A DNA stretch of 64,000 bases from Sphingobacterium sp. lm-10 (GTDB lineage: Bacteria > Bacteroidota > Bacteroidia > Sphingobacteriales > Sphingobacteriaceae). Positions 1 to 8,543 of this stretch are shown one piece after another. The position numbers and the translations under genes are program-made. The notes under the pieces were generated by a model, which saw only the letters and a program-made list of their open reading frames with translations, had not been told where the DNA came from and searched no databases. Where the stretch lies: positions 62,001-126,000 of the forward strand of contig NZ_JAMJWC010000003.1 of assembly GCF_023554555.1 (NCBI RefSeq). Direction: 5' to 3'. The stretch's first letter is position 1. The number at the start of each line of letters is the position of its first letter.

Positions 1-1269
1 GACGTGGCCGTTACCACCAAATATGGCTATCGGGATCCATATGCCTTCACTGAATTGTTTGACAGATCTACGAACCGGGTGAATGCGTTCTGGACGTTGC
101 TTTACAAGGTGATCGACAATACCAATAACGTGATTGCGAAGACCGAGCAGGCGGAGGGATCGCGTGAGGATAAAGATCGCTTGATTGGTCAGGCTAAGAC
201 ATTACGCGCTTTTGCCTACCTCAATCTGGCCTCTTTTTATCAATTTAGTTACTTGAAAGACAAGACGGCATTGACGGTGCCGATATATACTGAGCCAAGT
301 ACGACGGCCACGCAAGGTAAACCGAAAGCTAGTTTGGAGGAGATTTATGCATTGATTACTGCAGACCTTAGGGATGCCGTCACTAAGCTTGCTGGATATA
401 ATCGGCCTGGCGCTCAGAAATACCGTGTAAATCAACATGTGGCTAATGGCTTGCTCGCACGCGCTTACTTGAACACGGGGCAATGGGAGTTGGCGGCTAC
501 CGCAGCGGCTGCTGCTGCGGAGGGTTATCCTTTGATGAATGCCGAAGCCTATTACGCGGGGTTCAATGACGCGCAAAATCCAGAATGGATCTGGGGACAT
601 TTACAAACAACGGATCAAAGTACCGCCAGTTACACGTTTCATTACCTGGATGTTTCTTCGTCGGGATCCTTTTATTTTAGTTTCATGGCAGATCCATTTT
701 TTAAAGAACATTTTGCTCCGCAAGATGTGCGTACGGCACTTTTTGAGTGGGATGGCTTACCTGGTCGTGAAGGTTTCTTGCGGTACAAGAAGTTTAAATT
801 TAAACAGAACCTCATTGGAGATATTGTATATATGCGTTCGTCAGAGATGTGGCTCATACAGGCGGAAGCATATGCTAGAGCAGCCAACAATAGCGCCGCG
901 ATCGATGCACTAAATACCTTGCGTGCGGCAAGAAATGCGGTTCCTTACACCGCGCAAGAGGGAGATTTGGTTGAAGCGATTTTGTTGGAAAGACGCAAAG
1001 AGCTTTGGGGTGAAGGCTTCGGTTTATCGGATATTATTCGAAATCAGAAATCGGTCGTTCGTAAGTCATTTCTAGATGTAGCAGGAAGTCCAGTCAAGGT
1101 AACGGTAACCACACCTTCGGGTGAGCAGAAGGTCGTGAATGGCCAAGGGCACCGTGTCGTGAAATTCCCGGATGGAAATGCCTTCGCACCCAACAGTCGC
1201 TACTATATTTTTGCGGTACCGTTGGTAGAAGAACAGCAGAACCCTGCCTTAAGAGCGGGAGCGAACTAA
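1..1269 (+). CDS. SusD/RagB-family outer-membrane lipoprotein, 5' end missing
   Basis: C-terminal 422 codons of a SusD-like nutrient-binding lipoprotein; the reading frame is open to the first base, so the signal peptide and N-terminus lie outside the window. SusD proteins sit on the cell surface over a SusC TonB-dependent transporter and capture glycans or other oligomers. Visible family marks are the TPR-like helical segment (AKTLRAFAYLNLASFYQ near residue 65), the C-terminal helix IQAEAYARAANNSAAIDAL, the LLERRKELWGEG motif and the AVPLVEEQQNPAL ending. Its SusC partner should lie upstream. A palindromic element follows the stop. The substrate cannot be told from this part. Confidence 0.9.
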   Translation, partial: DVAVTTKYGYRDPYAFTELFDRSTNRVNAFWTLLYKVIDNTNNVIAKTEQAEGSREDKDRLIGQAKTLRAFAYLNLASFYQFSYLKDKTALTVPIYTEPSTTATQGKPKASLEEIYALITADLRDAVTKLAGYNRPGAQKYRVNQHVANGLLARAYLNTGQWELAATAAAAAAEGYPLMNAEAYYAGFNDAQNPEWIWGHLQTTDQSTASYTFHYLDVSSSGSFYFSFMADPFFKEHFAPQDVRTALFEWDGLPGREGFLRYKKFKFKQNLIGDIVYMRSSEMWLIQAEAYARAANNSAAIDALNTLRAARNAVPYTAQEGDLVEAILLERRKELWGEGFGLSDIIRNQKSVVRKSFLDVAGSPVKVTVTTPSGEQKVVNGQGHRVVKFPDGNAFAPNSRYYIFAVPLVEEQQNPALRAGAN

Positions 1270-1279
1270 TTAAGTAGGA

Positions 1280-1442
1280 AAGAAAGAGGTCGTCTAAAAA
1301 GTAAGCTATGAACGTCCTTGCGAGAAGGAGGAACGACGACGAAGCAATCTTATGTACAAAAAATTTAGATTGCTTCGTCATGCTTCCTCGCAATGACGCA
1401 TTTTTTTCTTCAATGCCCTTTTTTAGACAAGCCTCTTTCTTT
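1280..1442. repeat. MITE-like nested palindrome
   Basis: An outer inverted repeat (1280-1300 against 1420-1442, sharing aagaaagagg and gtctaaaaa) encloses an inner inverted repeat (1315-1350 against 1367-1398) built on the words gaagcaatct / agattgcttc and cttgcgag / ctcgcaatgac. The roughly 163-bp element codes for nothing obvious and fills the gap between two convergent genes. The inner words resemble a short palindromic repeat dispersed in many bacterial genomes. Transcribed either way it would fold into a long hairpin, so it may also end transcription of both neighbours. Confidence 0.65.
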
Positions 1443-1453
1443 TTTAATCAATA

Positions 1454-2557
1454 TTAACTACCGGCTTTCAAAGCGCTTACTACTTGTTTCATTTCTTCGG
1501 TGGTTCCTATACTCAGGCGCATCCAGGTGCTGTTTTCTTCAAAACTCCGTGCTCCCATGATTTTATTCTGTTCCAATGTTGCCACAAAATTACCCGGATA
1601 ATTCGCCGTATCAAAATAAGAAAAGCTAGTTGTGGAGGGCGTGTGGCGCAGCCCTAGATCTGCTAAGCCTTGGTGATAGATGGCTCTATTTTTAGCGTTT
1701 TCTGTTTTACAATACGTCACGAAATCCTGGTCTTGTAGGGAGGCGAGTGCTGCCGCCACACTAACGGCACTGGGCCCTGCATTCTGCCAGGGCTGTAGAT
1801 TGCCAAGCGACTCGATGATTTTTTCATTTCCGAGCAAATAACCTATACGTGCACCTGCTAGTCCGTAGATTTTGGAAAATGTTTTCGCAATGACAAGATT
1901 TGGGAATTCGTCAATCAGAGGAACCGTACTCGGTATATCTTCAAATTCGGTATATGCTTCATCCATCAAAACGATCACGTGGCTTGGCACCGCTTTAATA
2001 AAATCGCGTAATTCCTGATCTGGAATCGGGATGCCAGTCGGGTTATTCGGATTACACAAATACACCATGCTCGTGTCCGAATCAATGGCCGAATGCATCG
2101 CTGTGAGGTCGGTATCTTTCTCTTCCGTAAGTGGTATCCACTTGATCTGTAATCCCATGTGCTGTGCTGCGGTTGTCCAAAGTCGAAAAGTGGGATCTGG
2201 TGCAATGATATTGCCTTTCTTGAAAGAAGCGAAAAGAGTCGTTAAGCCCAACAATTCTGAAGAGCCTGCGCCGAGAAGTATATTTTTATCCGTTAACCGA
2301 TGGGGTTGGGCTAGAGCGCTGATCAGTTTAGCGCTTTCTTTCCATTGGTATCTATTTGTACTGAGCAGCGCCTTGCTCATCGCTTCCCGAGCCGCTTTCG
2401 ACGGCCCATGTGGATTTTCGTTGGATCCAAGATAAATCCATTCATCGATGAAAGTACTTTGTGTAAATACGGATGTGTTTGCTGCAAAAAGATCGCGGCT
2501 CATGGCAAAGGCTGCCGTTGCGAATCCTGCTTGTTTGATAAGTTGTCGCCTATTCAT
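1454..2557 (-). CDS. PLP-dependent aminotransferase, histidinol-phosphate type, with Tat-like signal
   Basis: Fold-type I aminotransferase of the histidinol-phosphate aminotransferase family (about 367 aa). Visible are LGSNENPHGPS near residue 45, the CNPNNPTG substrate/cofactor loop near 168, the MDEAYTEF segment carrying the cofactor-binding Asp near 199, and the PLP lysine in KTFSKIYGLAGARIGY near 229. The ATG at 2557 is chosen over an upstream in-frame codon because it opens a twin-arginine-like leader (MNRRQLIKQAGFATAAFA). This suggests export of the folded, cofactor-loaded enzyme. It is not in a his operon, so a role in histidine synthesis is unlikely. The true substrate is unknown. Confidence 0.85.
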   Translation of the reverse strand: MNRRQLIKQAGFATAAFAMSRDLFAANTSVFTQSTFIDEWIYLGSNENPHGPSKAAREAMSKALLSTNRYQWKESAKLISALAQPHRLTDKNILLGAGSSELLGLTTLFASFKKGNIIAPDPTFRLWTTAAQHMGLQIKWIPLTEEKDTDLTAMHSAIDSDTSMVYLCNPNNPTGIPIPDQELRDFIKAVPSHVIVLMDEAYTEFEDIPSTVPLIDEFPNLVIAKTFSKIYGLAGARIGYLLGNEKIIESLGNLQPWQNAGPSAVSVAAALASLQDQDFVTYCKTENAKNRAIYHQGLADLGLRHTPSTTSFSYFDTANYPGNFVATLEQNKIMGARSFEENSTWMRLSIGTTEEMKQVVSALKAGS

Positions 2558-2650
2558 TCTTTTGAAGTTAGAAATTCGTACCAATCGCATGTCTTAGATA
2601 CATGGATCGGCCAGGATAATAAAAGTGTTACACGAATATACTAATTATAT

Positions 2651-2766
2651 TTAAAAGAAATATCTTTTAAGGGTAGGTATTTTAGAAATACACGAAGTCA
2701 TTTTTGCCATTTTTTCATTTTGATACGAAACTATTAAGCGGCGCATCCGTTTATTAAGAGGCGCAT
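2651..2766. promoter_or_regulatory. Candidate operators between divergent genes
   Basis: A perfect inverted repeat TTAAAAGA-AATA-TCTTTTAA lies at 2651-2670. Further on, two 15-bp direct repeats that differ at one base (tattaagcggcgcat at 2732-2746, tattaagaggcgcat at 2752-2766) sit exactly 20 bp apart, about two helical turns. Both lie between the divergent aminotransferase and aldo/keto reductase genes. The direct repeats are 43 bp before the reductase start, so they could bind a regulator on one DNA face. No clear TAnnTTTG box was found beside them. Confidence 0.35.
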
Positions 2767-2808
2767 TGTTTTGCGCTTTGTTCATCATAGTCCTAGATAG
2801 TACCTCTT

Positions 2809-3942
2809 ATGAAAAGACGCAATTTTTTACATCATACAGGAATGGCATCTGCCGGAGTGATGGCTTCTTCCTTATTCGCCGGTGGCTCACCAATACCTGC
2901 AGATGCAAACAAGGTCTCCTCCTCTGTTTCTGCTATTAAGAAAGGAGCCTTTTCTGCGAAATCTGGTTTGGGAGGCGTAGCGATAGGCAATGGATTTCAA
3001 CCACACACCGATTTGAAAGCGTTGCAAACTATGGAATCTGCCTGGAATACGGGTGTAAGGCATTTTGATACCTCGCCTTGGTATGGGCTAGGAATCAGCG
3101 AACGCCGGATGGGCTTGTATCTGAAAGATAAGAATCGCGCCGATTTTATACTATCTTCTAAAATTGGTAGAATACTGCACCCCGAAGATAATTTCCAGCT
3201 GGAGAATGGTCTGTGGAAGGGAAAGTTGAACTTCCGTTATGTGTATGATTATTCTGCTGCAGGAGCAAGGAAAAGTGTAGAAGATAGCTTGCAACGACTG
3301 GGTGTTGCATCTTTAGATATTGTCTATATCCATGACCTTTCTCCCGATAATGACGATTTTAAGGGAGACTGGGAAAAGCATTTTCAAGAGGCAGCAAAGG
3401 GCGCTATGCCGGAGCTGACGAAAATGCGAGAGGAAGGCTTGATTAAAGGTTGGGGATTGGGAGTTAATACCATTGAACCGATTTTGAAAACCTTTGAAGT
3501 GGCGGATCCTGATGTTTTTCTATCTGCTTGCCAATATTCTTTGATGCTGTATGAAGATGCTTTGAACAAGGTGTTTCCGATAGCGGCAGAGAAAGATGTC
3601 AAAATAGTTGTCGGCGCCCCATTATCTGCCGGGTATCTAGCCGGTAAGGATCGCTATTTGTATGGGGGTAATGTGCCAGCGGGTATGGCAGAACGACGTG
3701 CCGCATTGATGCGCGTAGCTTCGGCACATCAAGTTGATCTGCGCACTGCTGCTTTACAATTCTCCGCTGCCCCTGAAGTGGTTTCCGCCGTTATTCCGGG
3801 AGCTAGCACAGCAGCACAAGCGTCGGCCAATGCGGCATCGTTTGCAGCGGAAATTCCTATTGCATTTTGGGATGAATTGAAACAGGAAGGGCTATTGGCA
3901 GAACATACTCCAATACCCACCACAAATAAAATAATAACATGA
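2809..3942 (+). CDS. Aldo/keto reductase with Tat-like signal
   Basis: NAD(P)H-dependent oxidoreductase of the aldo/keto reductase superfamily, 377 aa, closest in motif to D-threo-aldose/L-fucose dehydrogenases. The catalytic tetrad is visible: Asp87 and Tyr92 in FDTSPWYG, Lys118 in SSKIG and His175 in YIHDL, followed by C-terminal cofactor-loop residues (VIPGAS). The N-terminus MKRRNFLHHTGMASAGVMA is a twin-arginine-like leader, so the folded enzyme is probably moved to the periplasm. The stop codon overlaps the start of the DoxX gene (ATGA), which implies translational coupling. Substrate unknown. Confidence 0.88.
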   Translation: MKRRNFLHHTGMASAGVMASSLFAGGSPIPADANKVSSSVSAIKKGAFSAKSGLGGVAIGNGFQPHTDLKALQTMESAWNTGVRHFDTSPWYGLGISERRMGLYLKDKNRADFILSSKIGRILHPEDNFQLENGLWKGKLNFRYVYDYSAAGARKSVEDSLQRLGVASLDIVYIHDLSPDNDDFKGDWEKHFQEAAKGAMPELTKMREEGLIKGWGLGVNTIEPILKTFEVADPDVFLSACQYSLMLYEDALNKVFPIAAEKDVKIVVGAPLSAGYLAGKDRYLYGGNVPAGMAERRAALMRVASAHQVDLRTAALQFSAAPEVVSAVIPGASTAAQASANAASFAAEIPIAFWDELKQEGLLAEHTPIPTTNKIIT

Positions 3943-4379
3943 TGGAAAATGTAAAAATCAGCTTTTTCTTTCTTCGACTTCCCATTGCGATCTCACTGGC
4001 CGGTCATGGCTTAGTTCGCCTACCCAAATTGCAGGAATTTGCGGATGGTATGGTGTCTAACATGGAAGAATCCATTCTTCCTTCTGCGGCGGTGCTGGGA
4101 TTCAGCTATTTTATCCCTATTGCAGAAGCTATTATCGGGATCGTATTGCTGTTGGGTATACAAGTCCGCTATACCATTTTTGCCGGACTGGCTTTGATGG
4201 CTCTGTTAACTTTCGGAAGCAGCACAATCGAAAATTGGTCGGCTGTAGAATCTCAATTGATACATGCGGGATACCTGATGCTATTATTTTGGTATTGGTC
4301 TGATAAACATGGTACGACATCTCATCATGCTGGTGTGGTGAGTGGTTTTCGAACTTCCGAATCAGACCGTGCAGACTAG
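3939..4379 (+). CDS. DoxX-family membrane protein
   Basis: Small integral membrane protein of 146 aa with four predicted membrane helices and the DoxX-type pattern (FFFLRLPIAISLAGHGLVRLPK near the start, then PIAEAIIGIVLLLG). DoxX relatives are linked to quinone or redox processes, but most members have no assigned role. The start overlaps the preceding reductase by 4 nt, so the two form an operon. An exported reductase paired with a DoxX protein hints at an electron link between periplasm and membrane, which is inference only. Confidence 0.85.
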   Translation: MMENVKISFFFLRLPIAISLAGHGLVRLPKLQEFADGMVSNMEESILPSAAVLGFSYFIPIAEAIIGIVLLLGIQVRYTIFAGLALMALLTFGSSTIENWSAVESQLIHAGYLMLLFWYWSDKHGTTSHHAGVVSGFRTSESDRAD

Positions 4380-4413
4380 TTAGATTTAAGTGCTTTATCT
4401 ATTGAAAAAGCCG

Positions 4414-4421
4414 TATTTTTG
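4414..4421 (+). promoter_or_regulatory. -7 promoter box
   Basis: TATTTTTG matches the Bacteroidota -7 consensus TAnnTTTG and lies 18 nt before the ATG at 4440. No TTG -33 element is found at the usual distance, so confidence is moderate. Confidence 0.45.
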
Positions 4422-4439
4422 ACGTAAATATAATAGGCA

Positions 4440-5141
4440 ATGAAAAAAGTAGGGTTTAGTATAGCAATCTTGATGACCGCGCTAAGTGTCTTACCGGTAT
4501 TCGCACAGAAAAAACTGGCGGTACTAGACTTTAGCGACGATCTGTGTATATACAAAGGTTATTACGATGCGAATAAGTATACGGAAACGGTCTTGAAAGA
4601 TACCTATTTTTTGAGTCGGGCAGCCCTGTATTTTGATGGGGATAACCTGGAAGAATTGAAAAGTAGCTATGATACATTGAAAAATCAGTTCTCCAGCTTG
4701 AAAATAGTACAAACACCGGATTTTATTATGGCTCGAGACTCTATGCTTCGCTATTTAGAGGAATCTTACGATATTCAGCAAATACGGGTAGGGGCGGCGG
4801 ATGATCCTAAATGTTTAAAAGGGAAGTTTGAAAACAATAAACAGGTACAGCAGTATGTGACAGCATTAGTAGATGGCGGAGACGTACTGTTGAAGGAGTA
4901 TGGCCAACTGGTAAAGGAACAAATGGAAAGAAACGCCTACCCTGAAGCCTTATGGAAAAAATATGAGGCCAATATGAAGCTAGATCATCGGCAGGAGATA
5001 GCCTTTGACTATGTGCTGACCTATGGTTGGTGGAATCAGGTCAATGACTTAATCTATCATTATGATAATGATGGCACATTAACCGAAAAGTTTTACGAGC
5101 TGTTTGAACGGGTGGTGACGGTAGATTGCGATGAGGTTTAA
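4440..5141 (+). CDS. Exported protein of unknown function
   Basis: 233 aa with a clear Sec signal peptide (MKKVGFSIAILMTALSVLPVFAQ, cleavage probably after FAQ). The mature part is mostly charged helices with many Asp, Glu, Lys and Tyr and has no motif I recognise. Two cysteines (about 36 and 121) plus one near the C-terminus are present. It stands alone, with its own -7 box, between the DoxX gene and the rlmI-like gene. Probably a soluble periplasmic protein of restricted distribution; function not assigned. Confidence 0.7.
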   Translation: MKKVGFSIAILMTALSVLPVFAQKKLAVLDFSDDLCIYKGYYDANKYTETVLKDTYFLSRAALYFDGDNLEELKSSYDTLKNQFSSLKIVQTPDFIMARDSMLRYLEESYDIQQIRVGAADDPKCLKGKFENNKQVQQYVTALVDGGDVLLKEYGQLVKEQMERNAYPEALWKKYEANMKLDHRQEIAFDYVLTYGWWNQVNDLIYHYDNDGTLTEKFYELFERVVTVDCDEV

Positions 5142-5152
5142 AAAAGATATCC

Positions 5153-5160
5153 TACCTTTG
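5153..5160 (+). promoter_or_regulatory. -7 promoter box for the RlmI-like gene
   Basis: TACCTTTG fits the Bacteroidota TAnnTTTG -7 box. A TTG at 5126-5128 is 24 nt upstream, a little beyond ideal spacing. A start site near 5165 would give a leader of about 40 nt to the ATG at 5207 and would exclude the upstream TTG codon at 5183 only weakly. Confidence 0.5.
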
Positions 5161-5206
5161 CCGACTAAATAATGGCATTGCGTTGAGCGGTCAGGTAGCG
5201 GTAGGT

Positions 5207-6391
5207 ATGAAAAAAGTTATTCTTCACAAAACAAAAGACAAAGCTGCATGGCAGCTACATCCATGGATTTTCTCGGGAGCGATCGCTCAAAAAGATAATG
5301 AACTGCAATCTGGTGAGTTGGTTTCTGTATTTAACGCAGAACGAGAGTTTATCGCCTATGGTATGTTCAATCCGGTTTCCCGCGTTGCCGTACGTTTGCT
5401 GGAGTGGCATCCAGAACGCGTGCCAGATGCCGATTGGTGGCGCAACCGCGTGCGAAAAGCGGTGGAAGCTCGGCGCCACCTGCTGCATGATACTAACACG
5501 ACCTGCCGACTACTATTTGCAGAAGCGGATTTTGTGCCGGGATTGATCGCCGATTTGTATGGTGACTTTATCTCGATCCAAGTTCATGCAGCCGGAGTAG
5601 ATCAGATCAAGCATCTTATCGTGGACGAACTGGTGCAGCTCCTCTCCCCAAAAGGAGTTTACGAGCGCAGCGATATTAAATCCAGAGAATACGAGCAACT
5701 ACCCGACGATAACGGCGTACGGTACGGCGAAATACCGCCCGAATATGTCGAAGTCGTTGAAAATGGAATCCGCTATCACATCAATATCGTAGAAGGACAG
5801 AAGTCTGGTTTCTACTGCGATCAACGAGAAAATAGACGTTTGGTATCGCAATTTGTATCTGACAAATCCGTATTAGATTGTTTCTCTTACTCCGGTGGCT
5901 TTACTTTAAATGCCTTGCAGGCTGGTGCTACACATGTCACATCGGTAGATAGTTCTGCCCTGGCCATTGCCACCTTAAAAGATAATATCCAGTTGAATGG
6001 GTTCGATGCATCCCGAAATACACCAGTGCAATCTGATGTGAATAAATACCTTCGCCAATTGGGTGAGGAAGGTCGGAAATTTGACCTTATCATACTAGAT
6101 CCGCCGAAATACGCGCCATCCAGATCTACTTTGGAAAAAGCATCGAGAGCCTATAAAGATCTCAACAGACGCGGTCTTTTATTGTTAGAGAGCGGAGGGT
6201 TGTTAGCTACCTATTCCTGCTCCGGCGCGATGGATATTGATACGTTCAAACAGGTTCTAGCTTGGGCAGCACTGGATGCGGGTAAGGAGATTCAGTTTAT
6301 TCATCAATTTCACCAACCAGAGGATCATCCGGTTCGGGCATCCTTTTCCGAAGGAGAATACCTGAAAGGTTTATTAGTCAGGGTAGTCTAA
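5207..6391 (+). CDS. rlmI: Class I SAM-dependent 23S rRNA cytosine methyltransferase, RlmI type
   Basis: 394 aa, the usual length for RlmI (about 396 aa in E. coli), which makes 5-methylcytosine at position 1962 of 23S rRNA. An N-terminal PUA domain (VILHKTKDKAAWQLHPWIF onward) precedes a Rossmann methyltransferase domain with SAM motif I at DCFSYSGGFTLNALQAGA and motif IV at ILDPPKYAPS. The catalytic cysteine is likely in TYSCSGAMD. The ATG at 5207 is preferred because family members begin with the PUA strand right after MKK. A hairpin terminator overlaps the stop codon. Confidence 0.88.
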   Translation: MKKVILHKTKDKAAWQLHPWIFSGAIAQKDNELQSGELVSVFNAEREFIAYGMFNPVSRVAVRLLEWHPERVPDADWWRNRVRKAVEARRHLLHDTNTTCRLLFAEADFVPGLIADLYGDFISIQVHAAGVDQIKHLIVDELVQLLSPKGVYERSDIKSREYEQLPDDNGVRYGEIPPEYVEVVENGIRYHINIVEGQKSGFYCDQRENRRLVSQFVSDKSVLDCFSYSGGFTLNALQAGATHVTSVDSSALAIATLKDNIQLNGFDASRNTPVQSDVNKYLRQLGEEGRKFDLIILDPPKYAPSRSTLEKASRAYKDLNRRGLLLLESGGLLATYSCSGAMDIDTFKQVLAWAALDAGKEIQFIHQFHQPEDHPVRASFSEGEYLKGLLVRVV

Positions 6392-6419
6392 AACGACCAC
6401 CCTGATTTATTTATTTTTG
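6378..6419 (+). terminator. Intrinsic terminator of rlmI
   Basis: Stem tcagggtagtc (6378-6388) pairs with gaccaccctga (6395-6405) with one mismatch, and a T-rich tail follows to 6419. The rlmI stop codon lies in the loop. The convergent AI-2E gene ends at 6411, inside the T-rich tail. Confidence 0.7.
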
Positions 6420-7712
6420 TGAATTTGGATCGGAGTCCAGATCATCACTTTTTGGAAAATCCTGCTTTGGATTTCCGACTTTACGCTCGACGGCTACCGT
6501 ATTCACCTGAGATTGCTCGGTAATTTCTTTGCGTTTGTCCACCTCCACTTCAGCGACTTCTGTTTCGATAATTACTTTCTTTTTCTTGACTTTTGGCTCA
6601 CGTACAATGCCCCATTTCATCAGCAACTGTTGGGTAGAATTACGTTGTAAATGCATTTTTTCTGGTTCGCCAATCAGAAAACCATAGGCTTCCATAGAAG
6701 GAATCGCATCGAAGATTACTTTGATCGTAGCCACCATCGGTAAGGCCAGAATAAGACCGGCTAAACCAAAAATCATACCGCCCAATAAGATCGCAATAAT
6801 CGCCATCAACGGATTGATGCTCACTTTGCTGCCTACAATGTTTGGTGTAATGATATTTCCTTCGAGGAATTGCACCACTTGAAACCAAGCAACCACACCG
6901 ATCGCGTACCATGCACTATCTTTAGTAGCTAAAGCAAACAATGCCGGAAGAATCGATCCGATCGCAATACCGATGTATGGTAATAACATGAGTAAGGATG
7001 CCAAGGTGCCAAAAAACCAAGCGTAGTCAATACCTAAAATCATCAAACCGATGGTATTCAATACGGCGACAATTCCCATCACGGTAATCAAACCTAAGAG
7101 GTAACTCTGAACGACATCGTAAATACGATCGAGCGTGTCATGTACTTTTTGCTTAGGTACGGAATGAAATGCTTTGAAGAAAAATTCGCGGAAAAATACG
7201 CGATAGTACAATAGGAAGAACGTAAATAACGGGACCAAAACGGTAGCCGCTAACATACTGCCGATCGAACCAAAAGTAGATGACAGCATACCGCCTACAT
7301 TATCCATGGCCTTGTCGCCTTGCTCGCGCAACTGCGCCATTACTTGATTACGTTCTATGCCAAACGTGTTTTGCAACCAAGCTTCGGAGTTCTCCAACAC
7401 AGACATGACTTTGCCAGTGATTGCGGAAGCATCTCTGCCAATGACAATGCTTTCATACACAATAAACCAACCCAAGCCAGACATGATAACAATGGCGACA
7501 ATCACCGACAAAATCGCGGAAAAAGCTTTACCCAAACGCAATCTTTCGAAGAGCCGTGCAAGCGGATATAGCATGATTGATATCAAAATTGAAAATAACA
7601 AGGGCAATACCACACTACTGGTGTAGTATAAAATTGCGATGATAAGAATCATAGCCAGCAGACTACTTGCTAAGGACATCGAATAGGTAGTCGATTTTTT
7701 TTGATTTTCCAT
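6411..7712 (-). CDS. AI-2E/PerM-family transporter
   Basis: Polytopic inner-membrane protein of 433 aa in the AI-2 exporter (PerM/YtxN) family. The family pattern is visible: two N-terminal helices, a soluble region with coiled character (residues about 75-150), then five to six helices including LLPYIGIAIGSILPALFAL and the conserved EGNIITPNIVGSKVSINPL segment. The last 80 residues are a charged cytoplasmic tail rich in Lys, Glu and Val that goes beyond the usual family length. Members export autoinducer-2, ions or other solutes; the cargo here is unknown. Confidence 0.88.
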   Translation of the reverse strand: MENQKKSTTYSMSLASSLLAMILIIAILYYTSSVVLPLLFSILISIMLYPLARLFERLRLGKAFSAILSVIVAIVIMSGLGWFIVYESIVIGRDASAITGKVMSVLENSEAWLQNTFGIERNQVMAQLREQGDKAMDNVGGMLSSTFGSIGSMLAATVLVPLFTFFLLYYRVFFREFFFKAFHSVPKQKVHDTLDRIYDVVQSYLLGLITVMGIVAVLNTIGLMILGIDYAWFFGTLASLLMLLPYIGIAIGSILPALFALATKDSAWYAIGVVAWFQVVQFLEGNIITPNIVGSKVSINPLMAIIAILLGGMIFGLAGLILALPMVATIKVIFDAIPSMEAYGFLIGEPEKMHLQRNSTQQLLMKWGIVREPKVKKKKVIIETEVAEVEVDKRKEITEQSQVNTVAVERKVGNPKQDFPKSDDLDSDPNSQK

Positions 7713-7784
7713 GTTTACTGTAAGGCCTAATTAGTGTAGGTAAATATATCCCCACGATATATCCATCTATTAACCGTTAATTAC

Positions 7785-8537
7785 TTAGAATGTTTGCTTT
7801 CTGCGTGCAATTTCGGAACAAAATACCGTAGCAGCAACAGCAACATTTAGTGATTCAGCACGCCCGAAAGAGGGGATGGTGACTGCCTGCGTAATATGTG
7901 GTAAAATGGTTGGGCGAATGCCATTGCCTTCATTGCCCAGAATAATCATTCCCTCCTGTTTAAAATCGGTTTCATAAATAGAATTACCGGCTAGTAATGC
8001 GCCATAAGAGGGGATCGTGGTTTCTTTGATTAGTGCTTCAATATCCATATATATGATCTGCATACGAGCCAATGATCCCATGGTTGCCTGCACGACTTTT
8101 GGGTTGTATACATCCACCGTATCTAACGACGCAATAACCTGGGTGAATCCAAACCATTCGGCCGTGCGTACAATGGTTCCCATATTGCCTGGATCTTGTA
8201 CATCATCCAAGATCAGGCTGTGCTTGCCCGATAATTGTTCGGTGGAGATCCTTTCGCTCGATGGAATCTTTACCAAGGCCAGCGCACCCTGAGGATTAGT
8301 TAAGAAGCTAACTTTTTTTAATTCCTCTTCATTAACAGATACAAGCTTTATATTTTGAGGGATTTTGTTCAATTTTGCAGCGGCAGATGAGGTGGCAAAT
8401 ATCATATTTACCTCGTAGGTAGAGTCGACAAATTCTAAAATTGATTTTACCCCTTCCACACAAAATAGACCATGTTGTCTACGAAACTTTTTATGTTGCA
8501 GCGAAGTAATTAAACGAATGAGCGATTTTGATAACAT
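7785..8537 (-). CDS. TrmH/SpoU-family RNA 2'-O-methyltransferase
   Basis: 250 aa SPOUT methyltransferase. The N-terminal substrate-binding part (to about residue 95) is followed by the three family motifs: LDDVQDPGNMGTIVRTAEW (motif 1, near 108), ILGNEGNGIRP (motif 2, near 196) and FGRAESLNVAVAATV (motif 3, near 222), which form the knot that binds SAM. It probably methylates a ribose in 23S rRNA or tRNA; the target is not evident. Its start codon is only 6 bp from the start of the divergent tamL gene. Confidence 0.88.
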   Translation of the reverse strand: MLSKSLIRLITSLQHKKFRRQHGLFCVEGVKSILEFVDSTYEVNMIFATSSAAAKLNKIPQNIKLVSVNEEELKKVSFLTNPQGALALVKIPSSERISTEQLSGKHSLILDDVQDPGNMGTIVRTAEWFGFTQVIASLDTVDVYNPKVVQATMGSLARMQIIYMDIEALIKETTIPSYGALLAGNSIYETDFKQEGMIILGNEGNGIRPTILPHITQAVTIPSFGRAESLNVAVAATVFCSEIARRKQTF

Positions 8538-8543
8538 GGCAGG

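Noticed and set aside
5183..5206. Upstream TTG start for the RlmI-like gene
   Set aside because: The ATG at 5207 fits the family N-terminus; the extra eight residues have no counterpart.
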